Assembly: GCF_027942865.1 (NCBI RefSeq)
Contig: NC_134528.1
Span: 31,136,732-31,200,731 of the forward strand
DNA: 64,000 nt
DNA from: Odontesthes bonariensis
Lineage: Eukaryota; Chordata; Actinopteri; Atheriniformes; Atherinopsidae
Reading direction: 5' to 3'
Positions 32,696 through 44,700 of this stretch are shown here, in pieces. Made by a program: the position numbers and the translations under genes. A model generated the notes under the pieces. It saw only the letters and a program-made list of their open reading frames with translations. It had not been told where the DNA came from and searched no databases. How positions within the stretch are numbered: position 1 is the stretch's first letter; each line of letters begins with the position of its first letter.

Positions 32696-34725
32696 TCACA
32701 CATATTCTAAAAAATGTGAACTTGATGAGGATCTCTTCATAAACTGATTGGAGTTGGTGACTTGAGTAAAAGTGAAGACATTTTTATCCAGATGCACTCG
32801 GCTTCAGAGGCGAAGCAGCAGTCATGGAGCACCCTGTCTCACCGCAGACACTGGACAAAGCCCTGACAGCTTGGCTTGACACACTTTTAATCTAATCTTG
32901 AATCCCTCACCACTGTCTTCACTCAGCCACTTAAAGCCCTTGCTAATGAGACTGTTCCCCATTGTGTGGATACAACCAGGAGAGCACTATTTGCCTAAAT
33001 CACATCACACACAAAGACCAGTTCTGCAGGAAGCTGGGAAAATGCTGTTTAATACAAGCACGCACGTACAATTTTCAATGTAGTCAATTCCATGAGCAAC
33101 ATAAAGATGCTCGGTTATGGCACTGTAACAGAGTTATGCCACCTCACTTTGCTGCATTTCAAACTTCATTATTTAAATTCAGAATAACAGAAAGCTATCA
33201 AACTGTGACACCAAGAATGTGGCTACTGCAATTTATTAAAAAAAACAGATTATGTCGATAATAACATAGAATAATAATCTATGCTATGTATGTTGGCCGA
33301 GCTTTAACAGATATCTTGGTCAGACACAAAGAATAACCCTACCTAATGGCACTGACACCATCAGATGATGATATTTGCCTTAAGATGTAATATCTGATGA
33401 CTGAATGTCCGACGTATATATACAAAGATTACACGATGAATGATGAAATGTGAAATGGGCTGGTGTTTGCCCAGTTTTCTGCTTACAGATAGATGGAGCC
33501 TGGGAACAAAAGAAAAGGAAGGATCGGCACGCCGTACAGCAGCAACGCTGTGTTAACCAAGCCAGGGCTTGTCAAGGCATATAGCTCATTACCTGCTGGT
33601 TTTAGCATGTTAGGTGAAAGGAAAAGAAAATCAGGAGAGAGAAATATTTGGAAAGATTAAAAAAACTGAGGAGCTGGAAAGTGACTATGTGAGAATTCAA
33701 TGATACATCAATCAGGACAGATCTCCAGTGCTCCGCGACAGGGGATTGGTAGCACAATCTCCTTAAAATGCAGATGCAGACAATACTTGACATGAAGACA
33801 CACTGGCCATTGTTCAGCCTGCAGCAAGCCAGTTTGATGTTTTTACAAGTCCCAGCATTCCTGCACCCCCGTCCAAGTCGATGGGGTTACCGTCGGCCAG
33901 ACTGAAACAGGCACATAGGGCTATATGATCGATCCATGCGCCCTCCACACAGCAATGTGAACAATAACCAGCTTAGAAGGATTAGTTCAACGTTAAATCA
34001 GTAAGGCGGGAATAACTGTGGAAAGCTAACCTCACCTCCGTCAGCTGATTCGCAGTATACAGCAGATTAAAGCGTTTTAGCTGCACGGGACTGAGATTCC
34101 TGCTCGTGCTTTTACAAATGCATCCACTCCTGAATGCCAACAGGATCCACCTGGTTCTGTACTCACTGCTGGCTTAGATTACAATGATATCATCTTCTAT
34201 CACCTGTTCTGCAGACAGATAGATGAAAGAGGATCGAAATTGGACCCGCTGTCGTCCAAATGTTCTTAGTATTTACTACACATGAGAGCACAGAAATGCT
34301 ACAGTTAGCCAGTGTGCATGGGTGGAATAGCTTTGGGGAGTTTGATGTAAATAAGCTGTCTGGAGCCAAAGCTAGCTGTTTGCCTTCCATAACCCCTGCT
34401 GGTAGTCTGCCTCCCATGGACTTGCTTTGCTTAAAGTAGTCCAAAACCCAACACTGACACATACTTTTACGAAACCATACTGAATACTAAAGGAAGACTC
34501 TTCAAGCCAGAGATCCACAATCCCAAAGCAACCGCTAAATTATTTCCGCTTGCAAATCCACAATATCGCCTGGCTGGCTAGCCGACAACCACAGATTTTG
34601 CCATTTGCTTTGGGTTAGGGTTATTTTATGTTATTGTTAGGGTTGCCATTTGCTTTGCATGGAACAGACCAAAGGCTTTGCATGTAACAGACCAAAGGCT
34701 CGGACAAAGTCAGCGCTTCCCTTAC
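32696..34725 (-). other. Start of jmjd1c intron 1
   Basis: Inferred intron sequence immediately downstream (minus strand) of exon 1; the donor GTAAGG is read at 34725-34720. No repeat family is recognised. The two TTAGGGTT-like motifs near 34613-34645 are too few to be telomeric. Confidence 0.6.
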
Positions 34726-34881
34726 CGTCAGCTCGGAACTGTCGCCGTTGCGGTTGTTGACTGCTCGTATTACCCCAGACCTCCACGGCAACCGACCAAT
34801 GTCGCCGATTTCATGTGGCTCGTCCCCACTGACACAGAGGAACCGCTTCCCGACCAGCTCCGGCCGAGCCTCGACTGCCAT
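34726..34881 (-). CDS. jmjd1c: JMJD1C (KDM3C) coding exon 1
   Basis: The minus-strand ATG at 34881-34879 opens 52 codons reading MAVEARPELVGKRFLCVSGD then WRSGVIRAV, ending in ELT at a donor GTAAGG, phase 0. This aligns closely with the start of vertebrate JMJD1C (MAVETRAELVGKRFLCV, then RAGVIRAV, then a PDLA exon end). JMJD1C is a very large nuclear JmjC-domain protein of the KDM3 family that acts on chromatin and nuclear-receptor-linked transcription. Only this N-terminal module is in the window; the catalytic JmjC domain is encoded far beyond the left edge. Intron 1 must exceed 34.7 kb, consistent with the very long first intron in other vertebrates. The head-to-head position with reep3 supports the assignment. 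Absence of exon 2 here is expected. Identity is judged from memory, not by search. Confidence 0.9.
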
Positions 34882-35420
34882 GGCCCTTTGCTGGTCAAGC
34901 CCCCCACCCCCCCCCTCGAAAAACTTCCCAACAACGACGCCCTTACAAACCTGCCATTTACGACATTAAAGTGGCTGTAAAGAATCAAACGGTCTAAAGG
35001 AAATAAAAAGGAAAAGGTATTGGTTGCTAAAGTGTAAAAAACGACCCGGGGGATTTAAATGTATGGTGGTCTCCACCCGCACAGGCGTCAGTCTCTTTCC
35101 TGCGAGCTTGAAAAAACGGCAGAACAGCGCCGCATCACAGCTGCCATCCATACTTGTGTTTCTCCGCAGAATCCCAATGTATTCACAAACCACTGAACAA
35201 TTGTATCCCTCCGCTCAGCCGAACCCGTCAGATCGGTGCTATTTGTGCCAGCACACATCCACAACAGTTTGTTCTTGTACGACTGCCACGAGTCAAATCT
35301 GGGAAACGCAAGTGCTCCCCGGCTCTGCTCTGAAACCATTGTTCTGTCACCACCACGGCTGTTCGCTGTAAGGATGCTGGTCGAAGCACCTTTCCTCTTA
35401 TCAACAAGAAGAGCAAAACC
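34882..35420 (-). promoter_or_regulatory. Likely jmjd1c 5' UTR and CpG-rich promoter region
   Basis: The sequence from the start codon to about 35350 is visibly richer in CpG and GC than the AT-rich DNA on either side, as expected for a vertebrate CpG-type promoter upstream of exon 1. No TATA box is evident on the minus strand and the transcription start cannot be placed. A C run occurs at about 34901-34914. Confidence 0.5.
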
Positions 35421-35652
35421 TCTGGTGTAGAAGAGCAGGCTGTTTTAACGTGCCTGGAAGAAATGCATGTGAATGTTAGAAAGGTGCATTTTCAGGATAG
35501 TCTCTGCAACAATCAGTATTTATTTTACAACTCAATGACTCTATCTTGTTTTCCATGCCACCCTGAAATTAAAGAAGACTACATATAATATGTTATTGTG
35601 CATGTATAGGCTACATATATATATGTGTATATGTGTGCATATATAGCTATAT

Positions 35653-35653
<1 letters not shown>

Positions 35654-35740
<87 letters not shown>
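35654..35740. repeat. (GATA)n microsatellite
   Basis: About 21 uninterrupted TAGA units, preceded by a TA-rich tract. Confidence 0.97.
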
Positions 35741-36766
35741 GTGTATGTGTGATTCCATGTATGTTTAACAATCTCCACATATTTAGGTGTAATCTTTATC
35801 ATTTTGACATAAATCTTCTATGTGATATCAATATAAGGGTACCTTTGTATAATATAGTTTGCGTAAGTGCTTGAATTATTTGAATGAATAAGTTACATGT
35901 AAATATAGATGTACAAACCGACCACAAACCACTTATTTTGTTCTACATATGAACTGTTCCTTCTGATTTTCTGCACGTTATGAAAATTACATTTCTATTT
36001 CTAACATTGTTTAAGGGAAAGCCATGCACAAATCAGGCTGTACATGATTTGCATAAGGGCATGTAATACTGAGCATACGACAGGCTATTTAAATACCCTG
36101 TCATATTTAAATGAATGAAAACCAAAGTTTTTCTCGATTGGTAAAAACATTTTAAATAAGTAAAAATGTCACATTTCTTTTTTAATTAACATTTGAAGTG
36201 TACATGCAAATGGACATTAAAGACAAAATGTGTGGCACAAGTTTTTTTGCTGGTTGTTATTTCTTTTTTTTGTTAATTTCTCATAATAGAATTGAAATTC
36301 CTAAAACTATGTGTTAAATTTCCACATCTTTCGCATACAATCACACATACAGGTCATAAATTATTCTAATTATTGCACACGCATATTCATACAAGTTATC
36401 TTATTAAGTTGTTATTTAATAGAAGAGATAGAAAGAGCATATAGACATGTTCAACATCAAATATGGCCAAAACTGCAGACCATGTTCTCAGTCATAACTT
36501 TACAACTAAATGTTGGAACAGCATGTCTGCAATAATTCGAATGTGGTCTGTATAAACAGTACAGAAGAGTTACAAACAGTACAAACAGATTTTCATTTTG
36601 GCTCAATTCTCAAAAAATATATTTTTTCGAGAGAATAATTAATATATCTGCCAACTTACTTTGTTGTTTACAACTGAGCATTCAAGCAAATTTCAGGTGT
36701 TGTGGCGCATTTATGCTCAGTGTAAAACACATTAAATGCACACACACACACACACACATATTTTTC
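35741..36766. other. AT-rich intergenic stretch
   Basis: A short (CA)n lies at about 36738-36757. No gene or named repeat is recognised. Confidence 0.35.
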
Positions 36767-36871
36767 AGAATCAGAAATACTTTATTAATCCCCGGGGTAA
36801 TTGTTTATGTCCTGCTAGAATTTAAAGGAAATAAGTAATATGTCGTAAGAGCACAGAAATATGCACATTAA

Positions 36872-38040
36872 AGGAGAACTGCGGTATTTTCAACATTAAG
36901 CCTTATTTATGAGTCGTCTGCAATGTTTTAGAACCCCCCTCACCGCTTTTTTGATGTTTACTGCTGTCTCCTAGCCTGGCTGACGCGTCCACATTCTCGA
37001 TGAGATGGTGGTCTGGGAACTAGGTGTGCATTTTCTCGTATCTGAGGCGTGGTTTACGAATGCCTAGAGTCGTTTATTGGGCGCTACGAATGTCTATCAA
37101 ATGGCGTCTGGTTCTTCCCATGCTGCTTTGTGCACGATTCATAGCCAATTGTATCACTTATACCAGATGACGACAGAAATTCGACGAGGAAGAAGAAAAA
37201 AAAGTAAAATAAAAGTAAACTTGCGCTCTAAGCTACTTCAAACACTTTCTAAGGCTGCATCGAATGGTAACGTTGTGTCCGCTGCCATGTTGGATTAACG
37301 CTCTACAAGCTTCGGTGTAGCGCATAGACGTCGTCATCGTCTTGCTGCCCCCCCCCCCCCCCCCGTTCTGTGATTGGTTCCCAAACTCTGGCAAAAATAA
37401 GGGCGGTGTTTTCCAGGCTGCCTTTGCAGTGAGAATGAAATCGCGCGCAAAGCAGCATGGGAATTCCCAGGCTAGCTGTCTCCGGTATTTGCCTAATTTT
37501 GATTCTTCTCAACCTGCTTCAGAATGGCAAGTCATGTGCATGTCCAAAAAGGTCCGTAAAAGCACCATAAACGTCCGTTTTCAAAATCATCAACTCACCG
37601 GAGTGGTTACTGGTGTGCACTGTTAATCCATATCAAATTTCGTTGCGAAAAGTTGCTTCTGTCGTGTTTTATTTGGCAGCTCGTTCATGCTCGCACTATT
37701 TTCTTCGCGGTGGTGGAGTAATATCAACGAACATCCAGTACAAAATGTCAAATAAAACACGACAGAAGCAACTTTTCGCCACGAGATTTGATATGGATTA
37801 CCAGTGCACACCAGTAACCACTCCGGTGAGTTGGTGATTTTGAAAACGGACGTTTATGGTGCTTTTACGGACCTTTTTGGACTTGCACCATGCTTGCCAT
37901 TCTGAAGCAGGTTGAGAAGAATCAAAATTAGGCAAATACCGGAGACAGCAGTAAACATCAAAAAAGCGGTGAGGGGGGTTCTAAAACATTGCAGACGACT
38001 CATAAATGAGGCTTAATGTTGAAAATAGCGCAGTTCTCCT
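36872..38040. mobile_element. TTAA-flanked foldback element
   Basis: Ends AGGAGAACTGCGGTATTTT (36872) and, reverse complemented, AGGAGAACTGCGCTATTTT (ending 38040) lie between TTAA at 36868-36871 and 38041-38044. The right arm (about 37741-38040) is inverted relative to the left arm, which is cut in two (36872-36971 and 37475-37672) by a later insertion. Arms are about 300 bp with a centre of about 70 bp. It resembles the foldbacks at 9523 and 56339 in architecture but not in sequence. Confidence 0.87.
36972..37474. mobile_element. MITE inserted in foldback arm
   Basis: Starts TAGCCTGG and ends CCAGGCTA, with GCTGTCTCC directly repeated at 36963-36971 and 37475-37483 (8 or 9 bp, depending on how the terminal base is counted). 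Removing 503 bp plus one repeat restores the left arm to a match with the uninterrupted right arm, which proves insertion. It contains an 18-base C run at about 37347-37364. hAT (8 bp) or Mutator-like (9 bp) origin is undecided. Confidence 0.85.
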
Positions 38041-38301
38041 TTAAGATACAATTAAAATAAAAGACAAATGTATGAAAATACCTTTAAAAGTATAGAAAAA
38101 ATTTAAATAATCGAAATAAAATAAAATGAACTATAATCATATACAGCAGTAGGACAATCATGTACAGAATACCAGTATAATATAAATAGTGTATATTATT
38201 ATATATAGAGTATAATCGTGTACAGCAGCAGTGTAGCAGCAAGTGAGCATGCCAGCAAGACGAATATTCCACTGAAACAGTACAGTCTGCACGTGATTTC
38301 A

Positions 38302-38541
38302 CGTGGCACTCTGTGGTGCACTCTGTGGTGCACTCTGTGGTGCACTCTGTGGTGCACTCTGTGGTGCACTTTGTGGTGCACTCTGTGGTGCACTTTGTGG
38401 TGCACTCTGTGGTGCACTCTGTGGTGCACTTTGTGGTGCACTCTGTGGTGCACTCTGTGGTGCACTTTGTGGTGCACTCTGTGGTGCACTTTGTGGTGCA
38501 CTCTGTGGTGCACTCTGTGGTGCACTTTGTGGTGCACTTTG
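38302..38541. repeat. 12-bp minisatellite, 20 copies
   Basis: Unit TGTGGTGCACTC with a C/T variant (TGCACTT); 240 bp is exactly 20 units. In the minus-strand LINE frame each unit encodes CTTE or CTTK, and the flanking LINE residues IPPK lead straight into it, so the array expanded from LINE codons. Confidence 0.96.
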
Positions 38542-38690
38542 GGGGAATGAGTCTTTGGCTGAAGATGCTCCTGTGTCTGACCAGCACGTTGTTGAGTGGA
38601 TGGAAGTCGTTGTCTCGGATGTTGCTTAACTTTGACAGCATCCTTCTCTCTGATGAAGAGAGAGAGTCAAACTCCAGCCCCACAACATCA

Positions 38691-39835
38691 CTACCCAGGG
38701 ACGTTGCCAGGCATGCAGCTGTACGGGGGCACAGGCCCCCAGCCAGAACCCCACCACCAACACTGCCTTACTGTACTTACTTACTGTATACAGAATATCA
38801 GCCTGTACTGGATGCATAAGAACATTTATTTAAATTTGCATGAACCTCAACAGGTTTAACAGAGCTATAAGCTATCTAAGCAGATAAAAACACTTTTGAG
38901 TTCAGCCATTAGCTTTTCAATTCCTCCTTCTGTAGCTCATCAAACTTAATCAAGTAAGCCTTTTACAAGAGGTAATATTACTAAAAAACACAGTATGCAC
39001 AATGTTACAATCTACAACAGATCAACAGATACAAAATAATGAACAATATTTCAGTCCAGGTACTGAACATGTTTTAGTCTTTCTGTAGCACAGTCAATAA
39101 ATACTTCTACAAGAGGGAATATTGCAAAAATACAAAGTCAAAATCTTAAATTAAGAGTAAGACATTACAGTGGGCTGTAGGTAGGCATGGGTGTCGACAC
39201 AACAGAAAACCAATCTCTTATCTCCCTCCACTTCATTCTCAGTTCTCCTTGTTGCTTCTCTGTCCCTGACTCTCCTCTGTAAGAATTTCCTTATGTCCAT
39301 GACCACGATGACGGCAATCCATCAATGTGCAGTGGTTCATACAGCCTACTACGCTTCCATTGGCACAATGTGTGGGCTACTACCCGCTGATAAATATGAC
39401 GTGCAGGCCGCAGGATCTTGCCTTCCAACGCGTTACGCGTCACACACGGTCCATTGGCTGAAAATGCACAGACGCACCCAATACCTGTGAATACAACCTC
39501 TTCACTTCACTCTTTGGTAGGCCTGTGCAGCATTGGCTAAAGTATGTTACGTGGTTGAAATAGGGAAAATCGTGCCTATGTTATTCTTCCTCGGCACATC
39601 AGTCTTAGCGTAGTCTGAAGGATGTATGGAAATTTTTATCGGGGCACAACGCATGTACAACGCTGTGGCAGGTAAAAAGTGTCTGGTGACGTGCCTGCAC
39701 TGGCCCTTCGGATCAGTTGGCGTCAGTGACCCTCAAACTGCTGCCCCAGCATGCAACAGCATAGAGGACAGCACTGGTTAGCACAGATGACATACATATA
39801 AACAGAGGTCTATAAGAATTATCAATACAATTCAA
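38691..39835. other. Unannotated intergenic stretch
   Basis: CAGGGACGTTGCCAGGCATG at about 38697 looks like one hAT-type terminus, but no partner end was found. Nothing else is recognised. Confidence 0.3.
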
Positions 39836-39946
39836 ATCTCAGCTGGGTTCTTTCTGTGTGTCCTTAGCATGTTCTCTCCTTGCAAGCCTGCTACTCCTGC
39901 CTCCCACAGTCCATAAACGTGTGTGTTTGGTTAACTGGTGACTCTA

Positions 39947-41631
39947 CAGTCCCTGACAAAAGTCTTGTCGCTTAGGTACAAGTTGACTTTAGGTGCCCCT
40001 CAAATATATGTCTAATCAATTTTTTTTTACAAAAAATGGCTAATTTCAATCCCAACAGCTTTTGAAATAATGTTTTGGAGCCAAATGAAACTGCTGAAAA
40101 ACATTCTAACATTTACAGCTTGGTAAAGCCCACTGAGTCAGTTTTTGCAAAGACAAAAGTCTTGTCACCTTGTCATATGACGTCCCCAATCCTAGATTAC
40201 AGCCACACCTGTGATCAATAATTGATAAATCAATTAGTGGGTGTGTTTTAAAAAGAACCCCAGCACACCAGACCTTCACATCATCTGCAACTTGACCTCT
40301 GACAACATGCCTAAGATTCACCCTGAGACCAAAGCGTTGATTATCAAGAGGCTGAAGACCAGATCCACTGCTGAGGTGGCTGACACCTTCAATGTGTCTC
40401 AGCGTCAAGTACAAAGAATAAGAAAAAGATTTGAAAAGACTGGAGATGTTTTTGAGAAGTCCAGCTCCGGCAGACCCCGCAAGACAACTGCTCGGGAGGA
40501 CCGTTTGTTGGTTCGAAAATCCAAGGCCAGCCCCTTTTCCACTGCAGCAAAGCTCCACCAGGCCTGGTCACCTCAAGTCCCTGTGTCAACCAGAACAGTT
40601 TGTAGAATTCTGTCTCGAAATGGCCTCCATGGTCGAGTCAGTGTCCAGAAACCAGCACTAAACAAAAGGCAATTAAAAAAACGTGTGGCCTTTGCCAAGG
40701 CCCACAGCCTGCTAAAAGGATGGACGCTGGAAAAGTGGCAGAAGGTGGATTTCTCAGATGAATCTTCGGTTGAATTACATCACAGCCGCCGCAAATATTG
40801 CAGGAGACCTACTGGTGCCCGCATGGATCCAAGATTCACCCAGAAAACAGTTAAGTTTGGTGGCGGAAAAATCATGGTCTGGGGTTACATCCAGTATGGG
40901 GGTGTGCGAGAGATTTGCAAGGTGGAAGGCAACATCAATAGCCTAAAATATCAAGAAGTACTAGCTACCTCTTACATTCCCAACCATAAAAGGGGTCAAA
41001 TTTTGCAGCAGGATGGTGCTCCATCGCATACTTCCATCTCTACATCAAAGTTCCTCAAGGCGAAGAAGATCAAGGTGCTCCAAGGCTGGCCAGCCCAGTC
41101 ACCAGACATGAACATTATTGAGCATGTCTGAGGTAGAATGAAAGAAGAAGCATGGAAGACCAAACCAAAGAATCTTGATGAACTCTGGGAGGCATGTAAG
41201 ACTGCATTCTTTGCTATTCCTGATGACTTCATCAATAAATTGTATGAATCCTTGTCGAACCGCATGGACGCAGTCCTTCAAGCTCATGGAAGTCATACAA
41301 GATATTGAATATGGATCTCACAGCACCACTACTTAATTCACTGATGTTATGCAACATATTTTTGTATTCGAAGTAAATTATTTGTTCAATTTTCACATCA
41401 CTATGTGTAGGCAACAAAACTTTTGTCTTGTCAAAATCTGACCTTTCTGTGTTCATTAAATGATCAATCTTTCTTCAGTGAAGTAAATTTATTTTAGTAT
41501 ATTAAACATTATTTGGGAGGGTTTTAGCTTTCATATGAGCCATTTCTAAAACCAATGGATTAATTAAAAGTCAGGTTATAAGCTGTTGTTTCTACAAAAT
41601 GGATAAGTGATAAGACTTTTGTCAGGGACTG
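39947..41631 (+). mobile_element. Tc1/mariner transposon
   Basis: Ends CAGTCCCTGACAAAAGTCTT (39947) and, reverse complemented, CAGTCCCTGACAAAAGTCTT (ending 41631) are inverted, and the TA target is duplicated at 39945-39946 and 41632-41633. At 1685 bp it has the standard length for a complete Tc1 element, with a central transposase gene broken by one visible nonsense codon. Confidence 0.95.
40307..41308 (+). pseudogene. Tc1 transposase with one internal stop
   Basis: The ATG at 40307 (MPKIHPETKALIIKRLKTRS) is chosen over the in-frame ATG at 40241 because it gives the normal Tc1 start. Two helix-turn-helix domains follow: TAEVADTFNVSQRQVQRIRK, then GRPRKTT and VSTRTVCRILSRNGLHGR. The DDE catalytic core is present: VDFSDESSVELH (first D), ILQQDGAPSHTS (second D) and SPDMNIIEHV (E). 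A TGA at 41129-41131 replaces the tryptophan normally found right after this E block. The frame then continues GRMKEEAWKTKPKN to the natural stop at 41306-41308, 333 codons in all counting the nonsense codon. One base change therefore separates this copy from an open frame. Confidence 0.93.
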
Positions 41632-41745
41632 TACAGTGAGTGTGTGTGTGTGTTTGTATCTGTGGCCCTGTGATAGACTGATGACCTGTCCAAGATGTTC
41701 TCTGTCCTCATCCAATGACAGCTGGGCTAGTAATGTGTTATGATC

Positions 41746-44700
41746 CATAGTTTTGTGTTTTGGTATGTTTTGTATTGTAGTTCATTCAGTCTATCGCTTT
41801 TCCTTTCTTCCTGTTTTATTTTGTTGAGCTTCGCCCCTTGTACTTTCTGATGAATGTACTTACCTTCTTGTTCCTCACCTGCTGTTCATTTTGTAATCAC
41901 TCCCTCACTTTGTATCCTCCTGGTTTTTCTTTTCTTTTCTCCTTGCCAGTTCGTTGAGTGTCTCCTGCTATCATTTCTCTTAGTAAGTGTTTTTGTTCCA
42001 CGTGGTAAATCTGTCAGTCAGTTAAGTCATCTGTTCAGTTAGTCCATTAGTCATCTTTTTGTTTTGTATCTCTGGTTTTGGGCTGCATGGTGGTTAGTAG
42101 GGATGTCCCGATATGATCACGTGGTTTCTGACTCAATCGGTATCAGACGTTTCATCCCGATCAGCGATAGGATATATAGCCTATATATATATATATATAT
42201 GTATATTTATTCTCTTTTTTTTTCAAAACAATAATATTTCTAAACAAATGGGAAAAAATAACAGCTTAGCATTTCCTGTTATGTGGTGGTACAGAGTCAG
42301 ACCATCTCAACCATAAGCTGCATTCGCACTGTAGGAACCTTTGGCAGTTCCTATAACCTTTTCAGGAACGGGGCCGTTTTCTCCTGCATTCACACATACA
42401 GGAACTCGGGACCATCTCCCTCAGTTCCTGGAACCATTTCAGCTCCTTCTCCTCAGCTGGGTCTGTTCTGGGTTCCATAGGAACACATCTGACGGAGGTG
42501 TTTGGTGGTCGGTAGCTCCGCCCCTTGTCATGCTGTCAGGCTGAAATGTTTCCTCATACGACACGGACACAACCTTGGCGTGTTTAATAAGTTAAACCTC
42601 CACGTGGTCTCCTTTGTCTGCGGCGCTCTGCTCTCCTTCCTTCATGAAACCAAGAAGTACGGCCTGCGCTCCATCCTGCGTCTCCTGACTCTCTCTGTGA
42701 GCTCTTCCAGCCTCCATGTTAGACGCCCCATGTGATCGTCCATGATTAATATCACCATCATGCAGACCATGAACACGGTGGCCTCCCCGCTCTCCATATT
42801 AGCTTCTTGGTGGTGTTTCTTCTTCTCTCTTAACTTTTTGCAGGTTTTGTTTTGTTCTGTTTTGTTGTTGAATGTGGTGCTAAAGTAACACGTCGCTAAC
42901 TCAACACACACATCCAAATGGAGGAGATTACCAACACATTCAACAAAGGACTAAGTGCCATGAGGGCCATTTCAATCTGAACTAACGTCAAAATTTAAAA
43001 CATGGTCAAAAAAACATAGAAATGCAGAAAAATCAAAAGTTTTATTTAAATATAACCAATAACAAAAAATAACACAAGCTCTGATGAAGCAGGAACTGGA
43101 GCCGGAACGCCCGTTTCCGCTGCCTCTATCTGAACGACATACACCAACAAAGCACGGGTAAACAAATGTCTCATGATCCGCTGGGTAATAACCTAAAGAA
43201 AAAAGGATTTCAACCCGTCTGTGGCGGATCCTCCATCGTCCTTCTTCTTTAGTTCCTCTACGAGACATGGCCACATAATCGTCTCACAATCCGGCAATCT
43301 GTACCTTATTGGAAAAATTAAACTAGAATTAAACTAAAAAAGATACAGAAAAGGAAAAAAAGAAAGAGCAAGTGCAGCAGGCTGCACAATAATAAGCTAT
43401 ATCTTATATGTATGTAAAAATGTGTGTTCTTTGTGATATTCAGGTTGTGTCTGTTTGCTAAAAACTGCCTCATGCATGATGAGACGCACTGAGCTGCTTT
43501 TAATTAAAAAAAAACTGAACTGATTCTAAATCAAACTGGGGAGTGAGTTTGAGCGTGAATTGTGTGGATCTCTGACCCCTGCCAGTAGCAGCTGGGATGG
43601 GCTCCTCACGAACCTGTACTGGTTAAGTGGGTATAGAAAATGGATGGATGGATGCTCTCAATAACCCTACCTGCAGCTCTTGACATGAGTGAGATTTGGT
43701 GCTACTGTGGGGCCAGTGCTTTGAGGGTAAAAACCAAAAGAACTGGCCCTAAGGGAGGCTCTGGCTCCAAACAGCACTGAGCTGCTTTGGTGGAAATAGC
43801 CCCACATTTAAGCCAACATTACAACAATGGAAAAGCTCAAGTCAAAACTCCAGCCAGGACTATTCAATAGCATTTGCTTTATTTTGGATGTCAGCTATGT
43901 AAATGATTACAAACACTTTTAAATAATTGATATATACCTTTGAATGTGTATCAGATGCATGAACTAATATAACATTTAGTAGCGCTGGAAATACACTCAC
44001 CTATGTGGCAGTTTAACCTAAAAAGGAGAGGTACGTAAATAAGGTGAAAGAGTGCCTCTTCTGGGGTGTCAATGTGGGCCTTTGGAAGTCGTGCCTCAAA
44101 GACAAAGATCTCCAAACACAAGACAGCTGCAACACCTTTCAGAGTGACATGAAGATTAGTTTAATTACAGAGAATAACATGTTACAAACTAACACCAAGG
44201 TACACCATAAAAAGTTTAAATCAGCTCAGAAAAGGAAATTCAACAAAGGGTAAAGTAAAAGCAAAAAAACGAATAATAATGAATGAATTAGGTATAATGT
44301 AACAAAAAGGCAGTCCTGTGTCAATTTGATTCGGTGATTATGTGACACTATGACGTGTAAAAAGCCAAAGGCTGATTAAAAGAAACAATACAAAACTTTT
44401 ATACATTTTTTTTATTTATTTATTTAATGAATGCAAATGTTTATGTTTGGCCATGTTGTGTTTTGATGTTTCACAACAAATGCAACAGTAATCCAGCATA
44501 TTATTTGAAATGCTATGACGGTAACTGTCTACTAAGCGGCCTTTCCTATAACTTTCCTATAACTTTTTTAAAGACAGATGGACTTTTAATGGCCGTTGTT
44601 GCAATTTGAACTGTTATTTGGAAAGTGTAACAATAGCAAAGTTAGCTTTAGTAGTCCGGAAAATACGGTACATCACAGATTAAGTGTAACAAGGGTTAAT

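Larger units (their letters stand above)
36767..38690 (-). pseudogene. LINE 3' end, interrupted by nested insertions
   Basis: On the minus strand the coding end reads LSSSERRMLSKLSNIRDND then FHPLNNVLVRHRSIFSQR (38683 downward). This is a C-terminal segment typical of fish LINE ORF2, where DSSHPL-type and S-Q/G-R-L blocks follow. It is followed by a CTTE/CTTK-coding minisatellite (38302-38541), a 3' UTR, and the tail CCCCGGGGATTAATAAAG with TTCTGATTCT at 36767. A TTAA foldback element (36872-38040) splits the 3' UTR. The rest of the reverse transcriptase is missing. Confidence 0.75.
39836..41745 (+). repeat. SINE-like repeat split by a Tc1 element
   Basis: Left piece (39836-39944) has CATGTTCTCTCC and GGTTAACTGGTGACTC. 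Right piece (41634-41745) continues GTGAGTGTGTGTG, TGGCCCTGTGATAGACT and CATCCAATGACAGCTGGGCT. Together they follow the order of the full copy at 8461-8817, broken only by the Tc1 element and its TA duplication. Confidence 0.75.

Noticed and set aside
31316..32703. Open frames up to 452 codons on both strands (Cys/Pro/Ser/His-rich or Gly/Thr/Asp/Trp-rich)
   Set aside because: They track the minisatellite unit, exist in several frames on both strands at once, and have no start context, domain or codon bias.
34610..34645. Telomere-like TTAGGGTT motifs
   Set aside because: Only two units separated by unrelated bases; chance or a tiny relic.
36972..37474. Host exon suggested by frames at 37077-37298 and 37342-37626
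   Set aside because: The segment is a bounded insertion with terminal repeats and a 9-bp duplication, and the frames cross its edges.
38084..38629. Cys/Thr/Glu-rich and Leu/Cys/Gly/Ala-rich repeat proteins
   Set aside because: Read-through of the 12-bp minisatellite in all frames; only the short LINE segment beside it is meaningful.
42642..43274. Possible transposon proteins on the minus strand
   Set aside because: I could not match them to any family or find bounding terminal repeats.
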